This document shows, piece by piece, positions 13,071-24,971 of a stretch of 64,000 bases of DNA. The notes below the pieces were generated by a model. It was not told the origin of the DNA, ran no database searches, and saw only the letters and a program-made list of their open reading frames with translations. Origin of the DNA: Amblyornis subalaris (Eukaryota; Chordata; Aves; Passeriformes; Ptilonorhynchidae); contig JACAXG010000018.1 in assembly GCA_018881555.1 (NCBI GenBank), positions 1,629,561-1,693,560 of the forward strand. The letters are read 5' to 3'. A program made the translations under genes and the position numbers. The stretch's first letter is position 1, and each line of letters opens with the position of its first letter.

Positions 13071-14584
13071 TCTCTGAAAGATGAAGACGTTTCTAAGATG
13101 GATGAGCATCCTTGTTGGTAGATTTTCAAGGCAAAAAGAGGCCAATAGGATAATAACTCACTTAACATATAATTTGCGTCCTAAAGCATCTTTCAGTAAT
13201 TTTTGCATGTCTTCATTGACTTGCAAATGTAGGCATCTGCTCTGTCTGTGAATACTGTCAAAGAACTTATCAATTTCTTTGCTTACCTAATTCCATTGAC
13301 TACATATTGCCCTGCCTTAGGAATCTCCTCTTAGTAACACTGACTATAGCTATATAGCAAATACAATACAAATAAAGCTTCTGTGTTATAAATATGAGCC
13401 AAATTAGGCAGAAGTTTATTTTTAGGTTACTGATTGTATTGATGATTGCCATGTTCAACAAGAGCATTCCTTGTGCTGTGCAGCAATTTTTACAATGAAA
13501 TTGTACTCGCATCATTGAGTTGACATGAAAGAACAGGGAGCTTGCTGGCAGGCATATCTGGGTTAGGCTGCAGTAACTCATTAGAAGCTCCTAAAGTAGG
13601 ATTACATAAATGGGACCCTATCTTCCCGGGTTAAATATAGTTCTGTAGTTTAATCTAATACGTGGCTGCCATAAAGTCTGTGTTGACTGGCAGTCGTAGT
13701 CTGCTTTGTCAACTTTTTCAGTGCTCTGCTTCAAACAAGCATTGAAAACATAAATAAGATTCACAGGTGAATCTTTAATGGACTTCATTGTGAGTTTATT
13801 GCTGTTATTTAGGTGGGGTGCATTTTTTTAATGAAAATATTAATTAACTAGTCAGANTGGAATGAACTTGAAATATATACATCATCATTTTCACTAATCT
13901 ATATTATCTCAATGAAGTTATAAAAATAATTTTTTCTCCTGGTTTAGGAGATAGTCTTGAAAGGTACTTCAGCAACAGTAGAGATGATGTTATTTATAAA
14001 AATCTACAAAATAAAATACATAATTTTGCATTATATCACAATCATAAAGAGAGCAAAGGAGATGTATTCATTCTATAGGCATAAGTAGATTCCCCTTGGT
14101 GTCTTTTTGCGAACTGCTATATTTACATTAAAATTTGAAGTTCATGACACTTGATAGAAGCAATGTTCCTTAGTAAGATGTTAAATATTATTTTTATTTT
14201 ATATCATGGCTCTATACTTTTATCAATATTTATAAGCACAGTTTTCTAGGGACATTNTTCTCACTTCTGGTTTCCATTCAAAAGGTTGAAAAAAAAACTC
14301 AAACAAAAATAAACCCACAAATGCCCTCTTTCTAACATTAGAGTTCAGGTAGGTTTTAAACATCTTTATCAATTTTTTCTCTAGGGGCTTACCTTGACAT
14401 GCAGGGAAAACTGACATTTTTTCATATAGTTGGCAGGATGCATATTTGTGTGTGTTTATTTAGATGGACCTGTGTCTGTTACTGGTTATACGCAGCAGTC
14501 GCATAGATTGAAAAGATTCTTGCCAGTGCCTTGATTTAACTTTCTGGTCTCAAAATGCCTGTTCTTGGCACTGTGAGGTTCATG
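13071..14584. other. AT-rich non-coding stretch, no gene recognised
   Basis: Nothing beyond simple AT-rich sequence and short chance frames was seen. Confidence 0.65.
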
Positions 14585-14694
14585 CTGTTGGGACTCTGAG
14601 CAACCTGCTCAAGTGGAAGGTGTCCCTGTCCACGGCAGGGGAGTGGGAATGATCTTTATGGTCCCTTCCAACCCGAACTGGACTATGATTCTAA
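14585..14694 (+). mobile_element. CR1 LINE 3' end fragment
   Basis: The sequence matches the 3' tail of avian CR1 elements: a 'gagcaacctg' segment, then a 'ggtgtccctgtcc..ggcaggg' block, a 'gatcttta..ggtcccttccaaccc' block and a final 'ctatgattct' related to the CR1 terminal octamer repeat. CR1 is the dominant non-LTR retrotransposon of birds, and copies are usually 5'-truncated as here. Only the untranslated tail remains, so there is no coding capacity. Confidence 0.85.
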
Positions 14695-17600
14695 GCAGGA
14701 CTGCCTTTCCCTGTGCTGAACTCTGCAACTTCCGTCTGTTACACCATGAGCTGCATTTCTTAGTGTAGCCTTGCGTTTTATCTGCGAATGTGTGGGGGCA
14801 CACCAGAGGTAATGTTCTGTTCCAAATATCTAGTCAGTGCCATGTCTGCTGGAGGTGCGTATGCACATCTGGAACAGAGCATGGTTTGAAATGCCTTAGC
14901 TGAAGACATGAAGAGCATAATTCGTAGTCATAATGGGTGTTAAAATTTTTTTTCTCAGATAAACTTGTACAAGTCTGACAAGGTTATGCCATGTCCACCA
15001 AGTACAGTCCAGTTGTAAGTTCAAGTTACAGTAGTAAATTTATTTGTAAAAAAACCAAATCTGTGAGTAGCTGGGAATCTCAGTCCTTTTAATTCACTGC
15101 TGCAGTAAATTCCCTGCGTTTTATATATTATTGCATTATAAATAGAATGTTTACGTTAATAAATTAGTGAGGACATAACATAATTAATTTTACTTTCTTC
15201 ATTTACTAATGGAAAGGAAATTATTTATTGGCCTTAAGTCTTTATTTTAAAAACTAGGGGCCATGGAAATCATACCTTATATATGTGGAATAAACCAAAT
15301 TCTCACAGGAGTATTTCGTTTAGAAACACCTCACTGTTTTTATGACAGTCTTCTAAAGAGAGAAATAAAGTTATTATGTCATGCATTAGAAATGTAAAAA
15401 GCAAGGACAGTGTTTTTGGTGTACCTCAGAGGTGTTCTGGTAGAAGGAAGCTGAGGTATCTTGGAACAATAGTAAGAAAATACGCCTTTCTGCTAAACAA
15501 CAATGAGAATTTAGTACTTGAGACCAGTGCACCTTGATATAAGGTGTTTTCAGGAGAATTTTCTAAATCCAGTATCCAAGATGACTACTGGAGAAAATAC
15601 GGTGTTTTTTTAAAACTTGTAGGAGACAAAAATACTTGGTTATTGCAACACATTCTGTTTCCATTGAGTTAATACTTCTATTTTAATCCTCAGCTATAAG
15701 GAGAAAAAAAGAAACTTGAAAAATGAAAAGGTTTTATTTTCAAATAACTTTTTTTACAAACATTTTTTATTTAAAAATGATTGCCTTATTTTTTCTTTGT
15801 TTGAATTATTTTGCCAGGCACAGAGCAGCATTTGGGAAGGACTTCTAGTTAACCAGTAAATTTTAAACAATCTTGGCTTTTTGTTAGCTTCCCAGAAAAA
15901 CTTCTCAGATTGCATCTGAAAATACAGCTAATATTCCCTTTGCTTCCTCTTGAATTTTAGTTCTTATGAACAAGGACTACCCTGTACTATTAATTCTAGC
16001 TTTGTTGTCAAGGCAATAAATGTGATAATGCATCCAGTATGTTCTAGCATGTGTTAAAAGTATTGTAGACATGCAACATATGCTTTAACAAGATGTGGCT
16101 TTTCTAGTTTGAGTCTGTCTCTCCTTGAGCTTTTTATCTGTACCAGCTTAGGTTGGGGGGTTTTTCATCTGGATGAGACTTAAAGTATTTTCAAAGCTGT
16201 GGTTTTGATCCCTGGATAAAGACAGCATGTTTATATGACAAGCAGTCATATTTTCAGCTAGGTTCTGCTTGCATTTTTGGAATTTCAAGTAATAATAATT
16301 GTTAATGCTATAAGTAAACTACTTTGTCCAGATTAACTTTGAAATTGATTGCTTTTCAACTCACACAGTAATTGATGCTCTTAGTGTATTTGGGTGTATG
16401 TTTAATACTTCGATAGATGCTGTAGAAGTAAGTACTGTAATAACAAAATTATCGCCAAACAATTTTTATTTTGAAGTATGCAAATAAACACAAATTGCCC
16501 TCTATAGTCTGGGAGAAATGTCTTGCTATCAAGATATTTTGCAGGTGTTCCTATAAAAATACCTTCTATCAGAAGTCAGTTTATCTAATTTACATTTTAA
16601 ATTATTTAGAGTACAGTATTTGCCTGAAATGTGATGCATGGATTAGTAATAGGGTTGCAAAGTCACAAGTTTCATCTTTAAGTTAGAAAATGTGGACAGA
16701 AGCTGTAAGAGAGTGGTTTGTAAAGCCAGCAGCCACAGGGCAGCTGTATTTCTGTCTGGAATTTCCCAGGCAGAACGATGTGCAGATGAACTGCATTGAG
16801 TTGCTATTGCACGCCCTAGGTAATTACTAAATGCATCAGATTTACTGTTCATGGGCAGTAACTTCTGTTTCTTAGAAGTCTTGGCTTTCTCACTATGCAT
16901 CATGTATATTAGAGATTCAGTCCAGATTTTTTTTATATTATTGGCAAATATGCAAATTCTTTCTAGGCAGGAAAAGTGAAAATATTCAGGTAAAATCAAG
17001 GTCACTGCTGCCTTGCATTGTGTTTTATATCTCAGGTTCTGAGTGGTCCTTGCCATGAGACAGACCTTCTCTAATGCTTTGTGCCAACTGTTTCATGTGT
17101 GTGTCTTGCTCTTTGTAATGTTATTAGAATTCCACTGAATTGGAGCACTTACTAACAACATCTTTTTAGTGTGAAATAAATTTTATTTATCTATTTATTT
17201 ATTTGTGACTCCATCTCTCAAGATCACCTGAATTTAAATAACTTGTGTATATCTGTATATCTAAGTTTATTGCTAAGAAGGCTGTTCAAAAGATCTCATG
17301 GTGTTGCTCCATCTTATTTTCTGACTTCAGGTTATGTAATATTTGTAAATATGCTGGGTCAGTGGGCATGCTTGGATTGTGGCCTGAATATCAATTTGTT
17401 TTCCCCTCACTTGAAGCCAAGACAGGTATTCTTTGTTAAAATTCCCAGATCACAGTGACTTTATTGGGCCAGAGAGAAGGAAAAGAGCAATGTTACAGCA
17501 TGGACATAGACCTTTGATTTATCTAAAAGTATCAGTGACAAAAAGAGCAGCAACCNAAATGTGTAATGGGCTTAGCATTTTGTGTGTTACCTTTGTAGTG

Positions 17601-17925
17601 TACTGTCATAATTCTTTGGTTTCCAACACGTTTTTGCTGAACTATTGACTAAAAAGTTTGCACCAGTGCAGTGTGTTTCTCCATTATCCTTCTGAATTCC
17701 TTCTTTCCTCTGCTACGGTTCAGAAGGATAAATAAAACAAGTTAGTTTTTGAGACACAACTTGTCTTTTTCTGGCCTATCTTACTTTGTCCTAGCATCTG
17801 CTCGTTTCTGTCCTTATTATATCTTACCAAATCATACTACTGCTTTTTCAAATATCCCTTNAGGTTTTTTTTACATTATTCCATAAAAGCCTTGCAGGTA
17901 TTGGAAAATCCAACAGAATGTGCGG
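14695..17925. other. AT-rich non-coding stretch, no gene recognised
   Basis: No exon, RNA gene or mobile element was recognised. A minus-strand frame of 137 codons at 16,643-17,056 has no recognisable motif and is treated as chance. Confidence 0.65.
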
Positions 17926-18385
17926 AACACTGACAAAGGAGGGCAACAAAGATGGTGAAAGGCCTTGGGGGGAAGTCATATGCAGAATGACTGAGGTCAC
18001 TTGGTCTATTCAGCCTGGAGAAGAGGAGACTGAGGGGAAACCTCAGTTACAGCTTCCTCGTGAGGGGAAGCAAAGGGGCAGGCACTGATCTCTTCCCTGC
18101 GGTGACAGTGACAGGACCCACGGGAATGGCCTGAAGTTGTGTCAGGGGAGATTTAGGCTGTATATCAGGAAAAGGTTTTTCACCCAGTGGGTGGCTGGGC
18201 ACTGGAATAGGCTCCCCATGGAAGTGGTCACAGCACCGAGCCTGAGAGAGTTCAAGAAGTGTTTGGACAGTGCTCTCAGGCACACGGTGTGACTTCTTGG
18301 GATGTCCTCAGCAGGGCCAGGAGTTGGACTCCATGATCCTGATGGGCCCCTTCCAACTCAGCATAGTCTATGATTCTATGATAAT
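17926..18385 (+). mobile_element. CR1 LINE, 5'-truncated copy
   Basis: The copy holds the end of CR1 ORF2 and the 3' tail on the plus strand. Recognisable parts are the 'cagcctggagaagaggagactgagg' stretch that encodes the FSLEKRRL-like block, the 'ttcacccagtgggtgg' stretch, and the 'ccatgatcctgatgggccccttccaactc' segment. It ends in the family's 'attctatga' terminal repeat at about 18,383. Stops and indels interrupt the reading frame, so it is dead. It looks like a different CR1 subfamily from the copies at 22.6 and 24.7 kb, because the tail wording differs. Confidence 0.88.
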
Positions 18386-20940
18386 ATTGTCTAGTGCCCA
18401 AACAAATTAGAGTGTTCCTCTTTCTTGAATCTCTCTTTCTAGAAATCTCTCTAGTATTTCTAATAACTGATAACAGTGGGAATTCTTGGAACGGTCTGCC
18501 CACTTTAGATGATTTAAAAATCCATTTGCCAAATGCATCCATTTACTGCAAATATAAAAGGATGAGGATACAGTTGTTAGCAGTGTTTTGCAACAGGAAG
18601 TAAGTTAAATGGTCTTAATTTCTTCCTTCAAACAAAAATGATGAATAGAAAATGCTGCATGTTAGGCAGGAACTTTATGTAAAATCAAAATAATGTCAAA
18701 ATTAATCCTTGAGTCTGTTTGCAATAAGTTGTAAAGTACAATTGCTTGTATTTCTCATAATTTTTGTCTAATTCTATAGTTTCAGCTAGATCACTGAGAT
18801 TTTTAAATAGCTGGAAAAAATGATCACATCTAGTTGGCGGTGTGTTTTTAAATTTAAAAAAATTGTATGGGCTGTAGGAAATTAAAATGTCATTAGATGT
18901 TTAGTGGGCAGAAGTTGATGAAAAANCTGTAAGTGGGCTACTGTTTAGGCCGTAATTTTACAAAACTTTTGGAAACCAACACTGTGACTGAAAGAGGTTT
19001 TCCTACTCCCCTGCCATACTCAGCTTCTTTTTCTCTGCCAAAGTCTCCCTTGTGCTGGCTCCAGCATTTTTCAGATTGTGAGAAGAATTGGCTCAGAGAG
19101 AGAGCAATAACGTTAAAGATATGGAGAAGGGAAAATGCCTTAGTTTTAGCTTGAATTCGTTCTCTCCTTTGGCTTACCACAGCTGTGCTGGCTCAAGGTA
19201 GGGGCAGAGTTCTTTCTTTTGAAGTTTTACATTGGCTTAAAATGTCCATGAAACTATAGCCTTAATTGCAGCAAACTTCAGGAAGAGAATGAGCACTATC
19301 ACTCTACATCCTCCGAGGGATTGCATCTGATATTGCTGACCAGAAACTTTATATACATTATATATATATATATATGTGTGTGTGTGTATAAATAATATAT
19401 ATAAAAATTATATAAATATATCTGTTATACAACTATTTATTTGATACATTAAATAAATAATAATAAAAAAAATAGAAAAATAATTCTGAGATTATATTTT
19501 CTGCAGGTACATGCCTCAACACTCATTTCTTGTATTCTGTTCCTCTGCCCTGTTCTGGTATTCTTCATGACTACTTTCCCCAAGAGCAGCAGGGAGATAA
19601 GTGACCTAGTCGCTGATGTTCCACAACAGCCCTTGCTAAGTTTAATAATTTCCACTGCTTCTGTGCTGAATTCTGCACAGCTGTGACAGTGTGTGCTTCT
19701 GCCAAGGTTGGTGGTAGGGTGTGGGACTAAGTGGGTGTCTGCAGACTGCAGCCGCAGCATCAGGTCATACCAACATAAGCATCAGTAGGTTCTACTCTAG
19801 CGAGGCTGTGGGGAAAGGCTGTATTCACAAAGACATTGAGTTACCCTGATATGAAGGGGAAATTCTTAAAATGTTTGCGCAGTAACTTCCACTCTGGAAG
19901 GGTTTGAGTTTGCGTGTCCATAGCTCTGGTGTTAAATTTTTCTAAGTTAATACTTTATTGCTAAACTAGTCACTGTTCACCTGCCTTTGACTTAATCTGT
20001 GTCCCCAAAGGGAACCAGATCAGTAGATATTTCTTACTAACATATGCTGGNAAAGTGGTTGCCTTAAGAAATGCAATTACTAGATTTTTGCTCACAAATA
20101 TTATCGGAGAAAGAGGTAGTAGAGGCCTTTTCTGTGACTGTGGAAGACTTTTGTTCGAAACAGAACTAACCATTAAAAATATTACAGGATGCCAGTTTTC
20201 TATTGAAACTAGGTCACTTTGTATGAAATAATTAAAGATTTATTGGTCCTTAGGGAAGGACCTAGATCTCTAGACTAATGTTTGGGGCTCTCAGTGGAGC
20301 AAAATGAATCAGTCATTTGCTGGGAAGGCATTCCAGTCATTATAATTGTGTGAAGGGCTGTTACAACACGGTCTTTCAATTGCACCTAAACATAAAAAAA
20401 TCGGCACCTGCTTTATTTTTTTAAAGGCCATGGGGAATTGAGCTACGAAAGGGATTTACAGCTGTATTAAGTGGAGATGCCTGCCATAGGAAATCTGAGT
20501 CACAGAAATACAGTTTATTGCCTGCTTTCTGCTGAGGATTGTATAGGGAGGAAAAAATGGACTTTCCCAGTTATTGTAGAGGCAGAGGAAGGGCCAGAGG
20601 CTGCATATTCTGGATGTTTTGTGATGCTTCAATTGCCAAACCCTCTGTGGATCTNCTCTGAAATCATTAACTGAAATGTAACACAAATCACCATTATCCC
20701 ATGGTGCACCTTCCAGCAGTTGAGTGTGCTGCCACCTCATATATTCACAATAACCTTGAAATTAGAAGCCATGTCTATTTTTCTTCCTTCTCAGTGAAAG
20801 CTTCTGGACAATGTTGGAAACCATTACTATTTCCTTCTGAAATCTGCTTAAATGACAGTAACTTGAATGCTGGGAGAACTGGTGACCTAAGATGACTGAT
20901 CTTAATTCACTGGGCAATTGGTGTCCAGAAAAATTGGATT
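18386..20940. other. Non-coding stretch with an AT/GT microsatellite
   Basis: No gene was recognised. The overlapping frames on both strands near 18,930-19,180 are chance frames in each other's shadow. The stretch holds the TA/TG microsatellite at 19,350-19,422. Confidence 0.6.
19350..19422. repeat. Imperfect (TA)n/(TG)n microsatellite
   Basis: A TA run passes into a TG run and then back into interrupted TA-rich sequence. This compound dinucleotide repeat is typical of vertebrate non-coding DNA. Confidence 0.9.
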
Positions 20941-20995
20941 TGTTACCCGATGTGAAACAGGCCAATAACTACACACTTGACAGAGACAGCGACTG

Positions 20996-21001
20996 TTTAT
21001 T
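20996..21001 (-). promoter_or_regulatory. LTR polyadenylation signal (AATAAA on minus strand)
   Basis: The plus-strand tttatt reads AATAAA on the minus strand. It lies about 75 bases downstream of the TATA box in the LTR's direction, the expected position near the R region. Confidence 0.7.
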
Positions 21002-21073
21002 TCAGAGTTTCACAAGCCTGGGTTCTCGGTGGTATTCCACAAATCAAGCACACCAACTCTCTAAACTTTTTAT

Positions 21074-21081
21074 TATTTATA
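21074..21081 (-). promoter_or_regulatory. LTR TATA box (TATAAATA on minus strand)
   Basis: The motif lies at the U3/R junction inferred for the solo LTR, upstream of its AATAAA signal in the minus direction. It would have been the provirus promoter; activity today is unknown. Confidence 0.65.
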
Positions 21082-21676
21082 CATTTTAGCAAACAAAGGC
21101 ATTAATATTCATTGGCTACAAGTTGCACAGTTGTGTTATTAGTTACTATTCTATCTTCTGTTGGTTAATGATTCTCTCACTTCTCATGCTAATTAGTCCA
21201 CATGCTCAGTCTTTCCCCTTCTTTTGGGTCAGTGGGCCGTGAGTCGGTGGTCATGATCTGCCCCTGCCAGAACTACCTTCTACCAGGTTGGAGCTGATTT
21301 AGCACAGGTTCTGAGTTGTCTTTATTAGTTTCTTCCTTATCTTGGGGGTTGTGCCAAATGTCCTTGCAGCCTGTAAATTCTGCATTCTTTGTGTCCACTA
21401 TCAGTGGTACATCTTTCTTCCCAGGCTTTGTTAACCTCCCACTAGGTCTGAGGTCATTGAAACATGTCAGGCACTAGACCTCAACAAGGCAATTCTACCA
21501 ACAAGTAATTTGTCTTTCTAACACCTGGACATCCCTTAGAGCTTGCTTGGTAGCTGCTCTCTGTTTCACAGATTAAGTCTTCCTTCTTGTTAACTAGGCT
21601 GGAAAGTATACAAAGATCAAACATCAAAGAACATCCTTTCTTGAGAAAATTTTTACATATTTCACATTTTACAACA

Positions 21677-22587
21677 CTGGAATAGCAGAGCCATAATTAA
21701 AACATCGTGAGTCATATCACAAAACAGTGAAAAGTTTAATGGCAGCTTCTTTATCAAAGTGCTCCTCATTCATGCATTCATTAATTAATTTGAAGTGTTT
21801 GATATTAACCATGTTTAAAAAGACAGTCTGCTAAATGACAGCAGTTGGTGGTGATTCTCAACTGCAGCAGAACCCCAGAAAGTAAAGCAGCGTAACACTG
21901 ACCGTTGTTAGGAGAGGACTTGATTCTATAATAAATTATAAAGTTTTCTTCCTACCCTGAACAACGAAGCAATTAATTTATTTTCTTTTTGGTACTTAGT
22001 TTTAAATTAATGGAGGTACCTATGTGCATCAGTATCATATATTTTCTCTGTGTGCATGAAAGAATTTATTTTAGGATTGTTTTGGAGTTTGGGTTTTTTT
22101 CCCTCTGGCTGGGAACAGCTTGCATTTTACCTGCAAAGCTAGTTGCCCCAATTGAGTAACTGATTTGAATTAGCTTTTTGAAATGCAGAAAAACCAGTAA
22201 ATATAATTCTTTGCAGCTCTCCAGAAAAATGACACTAAAATGTGTTCTCTGTGCATATAAATGTAGCATTTTCTGGTATTCTAGCACTCATCTCCTTTGA
22301 AATGCTGTACTAATTTCAGTTATATCCTGCTGTAATAATTCTCTCAAGGTCTTTCTTTTCTGCAAATATTATAAACTCACTGGATTGCTGGGGAGAGCAG
22401 ACAAGATGACCGAATTTTCATTTTCAATTGTGTGTAATGGGTCACCTCTTCCAAGAGGGTTTGTATACTGAAACATTAGGTTTTTATTTTTATTTTTCAT
22501 TCTTGTTTTTATTTTTTAAATTCTGTTATTTCAAGTGGAACAATTTCATTATCNCTGGTCAGAAATTCTGATTGTACTCTAAACTGT
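21677..22587. other. AT-rich non-coding stretch, no gene recognised
   Basis: This is the segment between the solo LTR and the next CR1 copy. Nothing recognisable was seen. Confidence 0.65.
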
Positions 22588-23389
22588 GGTGCTGTTGATA
22601 TACTAGAAGGAGGGGATGCCACCTGGGGGCCCTGGACAAGCTTGAGTAGTGGACCCATGAGAACCTCAAGTCCAAGTGCAAGGTGCTGCACAGTCATTAG
22701 TACAGGCTGCCAGAAGAACTCATTGAGAGCAGCCCTGCAGGGACCGAGAATATGATTCAGGAAAAGCTGGATATGAGCCAACAGTGTGCACTTGCAGCCC
22801 AGAAAGCCAGCTGTGTCCTGGGCTGCATCAAAAGAGGAGGAGTCAAGGGAGGGGATTCCAGCCTTTTACCCTGTCCTCGTGAGACCCCCACCTCGAGTGC
22901 TGCATCCAGCTCTGGGGCCCCCAACACAAGAAAGATCTGGACCTCTTGGAGTGGGTCCAGAGGAGGCCACAAAGATGCTCAGAGGGCTGGAGCACCTCTG
23001 CTGTGCAGACAGGCTGGGAGAAGTGGGATTGTTCAGCCTGGAGAAGAGAAGGTTCCAGAAAGACCTTGCAGCACCTTCCAGGACCTAAAGGGGGCTTATA
23101 AAAAAGATGAAGAGGAACTTCTTACATGGGCAGATAGTGGTAGGACAAGGGGAAATTATTTTAAACTAAAAGAAGTGAGCTGTAAATTAGATGTTAGGAA
23201 GAAATTCTTTACTGTGAGGGTGGTAAGACACTGGCATATGTTGCCCTGAGAAATTGTGGATGCCCCATCCCTGGAAGACCAGGTTGGAGGGTGCCCTGGG
23301 CAGTCTGATCCCTGCCCATGAGAGTATGGTTGAAACTAGATGATCTTCAAGTCTTTTCCAAGCCAAGCCATTCTATGATTCTGTGATGC
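22588..23389 (+). mobile_element. CR1 LINE, 5'-truncated copy with decayed ORF2 end
   Basis: This is the best-preserved plus-strand CR1. It carries the C-terminal part of ORF2 (reverse transcriptase polyprotein): EKLDMSQQCALAAQKA (about 22,765-22,812), GLEHLCCADRLGE and FSLEKRR (about 22,990-23,050), then RTRGNYFKLKE and FFTVRVVRHWH (about 23,140-23,235). The first and last blocks share one frame, and the middle blocks are in another, so at least two frameshifts have disabled it. The 3' tail follows, ending 'ccattctatgattctgtgat'. It is a 5'-truncated, non-functional copy, typical of CR1. Confidence 0.92.
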
Positions 23390-24711
23390 CTACTTTTTCT
23401 AAAGCAGGCAGATAAAGAAGAAATATCAGTTGTGTATGGAACTGTAGATGGTTAGGGTTCAAAATCACCAGGTATGCTAGTGATGATGCTGACATTAAAT
23501 TTTGTCTGCTACCATAAGGAGGAAGAGAACAGACTCCTAAATAACTGTTCTTGTAGAATAGGGACTGCTACTTCTTAATTTGAATTTTAAGAAATACTTT
23601 TATTCTTAACATGTCATGATAATGATGTATCGTTACATAGTTTTCCCATCTTACTGTGATGTAATGTAAAATTAAATTGTATTATTTAATGACTGTTGGA
23701 ATAATTTTTCTTGCTCCTCCTGAATATATCTTCCCGTAGGCAGACAGTGTGCAGAGTAGTGGTAGGTAGAAGCGATGCTGTGATGCAGTTCTCTCCTAGC
23801 CTGGTACAGGCAACTGTCCCCACAGTCCTTTGGAAAGCAAGGCTCCTGCCTTGCAAGTTAATGCATGTAGCTGGGAATGCCATACAGAGTCAGGACATCC
23901 CTGGCAAACACACATCTAGTTATGGAAGAGTCTCCTGATACCTTGTGTTGTCAGGAAGGCAAAAACTATTCTGTTTCTGTCAGTGTACCACAGCAAAGCA
24001 GAGTTTCTGCAGGATGCTAAATGAGAGATTTTTAATACTTTTTGACACAGCTGCGTTAATGCTGTTGTTGAAGGAATTAAAATAATAATTTCTGTTTTTT
24101 TAAAATAAAATCACATTATTATATAGCAGGATTTTATTTAGACAGGAAAGATTATATCATGTTACTTCTTATACTACTTATTNGTCTGTTTGGCACATTG
24201 TTATTTTGATTTGAAGCATTTACCAAAGCNTAGGTTCTTGGCTGTGGGTCATGAGTATATAGATATTTGTCCCACAGTGGTAAATTTTACTCTCCTTCTA
24301 CACCTGAATTAAGGCAGGAGAGAGTATCTTCTGCCGTGATGACATTCTGACAGAGTAGTAAGCTTTCAGGTCTTACAGACAGATACATAGATTAGCATTT
24401 TTAAAAATTGCTGAAGAACTCTGGTTATTCTTGTGAATAGTTGGAACATTGATGTATACTATAATTTATAAGGCAGAAAAAGAAAAATGAGGATGCTTTT
24501 TGTTCTGTAGTTTAATGGAGCTTGAAGGACAGTTAGTGCAAATATATCAATTTTGTGACAATGAAGTATTTTAGGTAAGTAGTGTAGTGCTTTTATTTCA
24601 TAACACAAAAATTTCATAGTGATTTTAGAAGTTTTATAAGGCAAATTAAATATTTTCTTCATTTTTTCATGATAATAAATAAATATACATTCAGTTTTGT
24701 TAAGTCATCTC
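23390..24711. other. AT-rich non-coding stretch, no gene recognised
   Basis: This stretch separates two CR1 copies. Short overlapping frames near 23,690-23,940 on both strands have no recognisable motif. Confidence 0.6.
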
Positions 24712-24971
24712 ATACAAGAGGTAATTGCCTTAAACTAAAAGAGGTTAGATTCAGACTAGATATGAGGAATTTAATTTTTTTACAATTAGGGTGGCAAAAC
24801 ACTGGAACAGGGTGCCCCTAGGGGTGGTAGATGCCCCATCCCTGGAAACATTCAAGGCAATGTGGGAGGAGGGTCTGAGCAACCTGTTGTAGTTGAAGAT
24901 GGCCCTACTTGTTGCAGGAGGGTTGGACTAGATGACCTTTAAAGGTCTCTTCAACCCAAACCGTTCTCTGG
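24712..24971 (+). mobile_element. CR1 LINE 3' end fragment
   Basis: The copy starts within the ORF2 end ('ccttaaactaaaagagg', 'tggaacagggtgcccc', 'gatgccccatccctggaaacattcaagg'). It continues into the untranslated tail ('ggttggactagatgaccttt', 'caacccaaaccgttct'). Its internal wording is very close to the copy at 22.6-23.4 kb, so both may belong to related subfamilies. The terminal octamer is eroded. There is no intact frame. Confidence 0.9.

Larger units (their letters stand above)
20941..21676 (-). mobile_element. Solo LTR of an endogenous retrovirus, minus orientation
   Basis: The 736-base unit begins TGTTACCC and ends TACAACA, giving the inverted TGTT...AACA ends expected of an LTR. Read on the minus strand it shows LTR anatomy in order: a U3 of about 600 bases, a TATA box (TATAAATA, plus-strand 21,074-21,081), an R region, an AATAAA polyadenylation signal (plus-strand 20,996-21,001) and a short U5 ending GGGTAACA. 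No gag, pol or env sequence lies on either side, so it is most likely a solo LTR left by recombination between two LTRs. An exact target duplication is not seen; the flanks 'tggatt' and 'tggaat' are only loosely alike, which fits an older insertion. The retroviral class is uncertain. Confidence 0.78.

Noticed and set aside
16643..17056. 137-codon minus-strand frame
   Set aside because: There is no family signature, no splice context, and the surroundings are AT-rich non-coding DNA.
22752..23249. 165-codon plus-strand open frame
   Set aside because: It lies inside a CR1 copy. Its ends match CR1 ORF2, but the middle is read in the wrong frame, so it is a decayed repeat and not a host gene.
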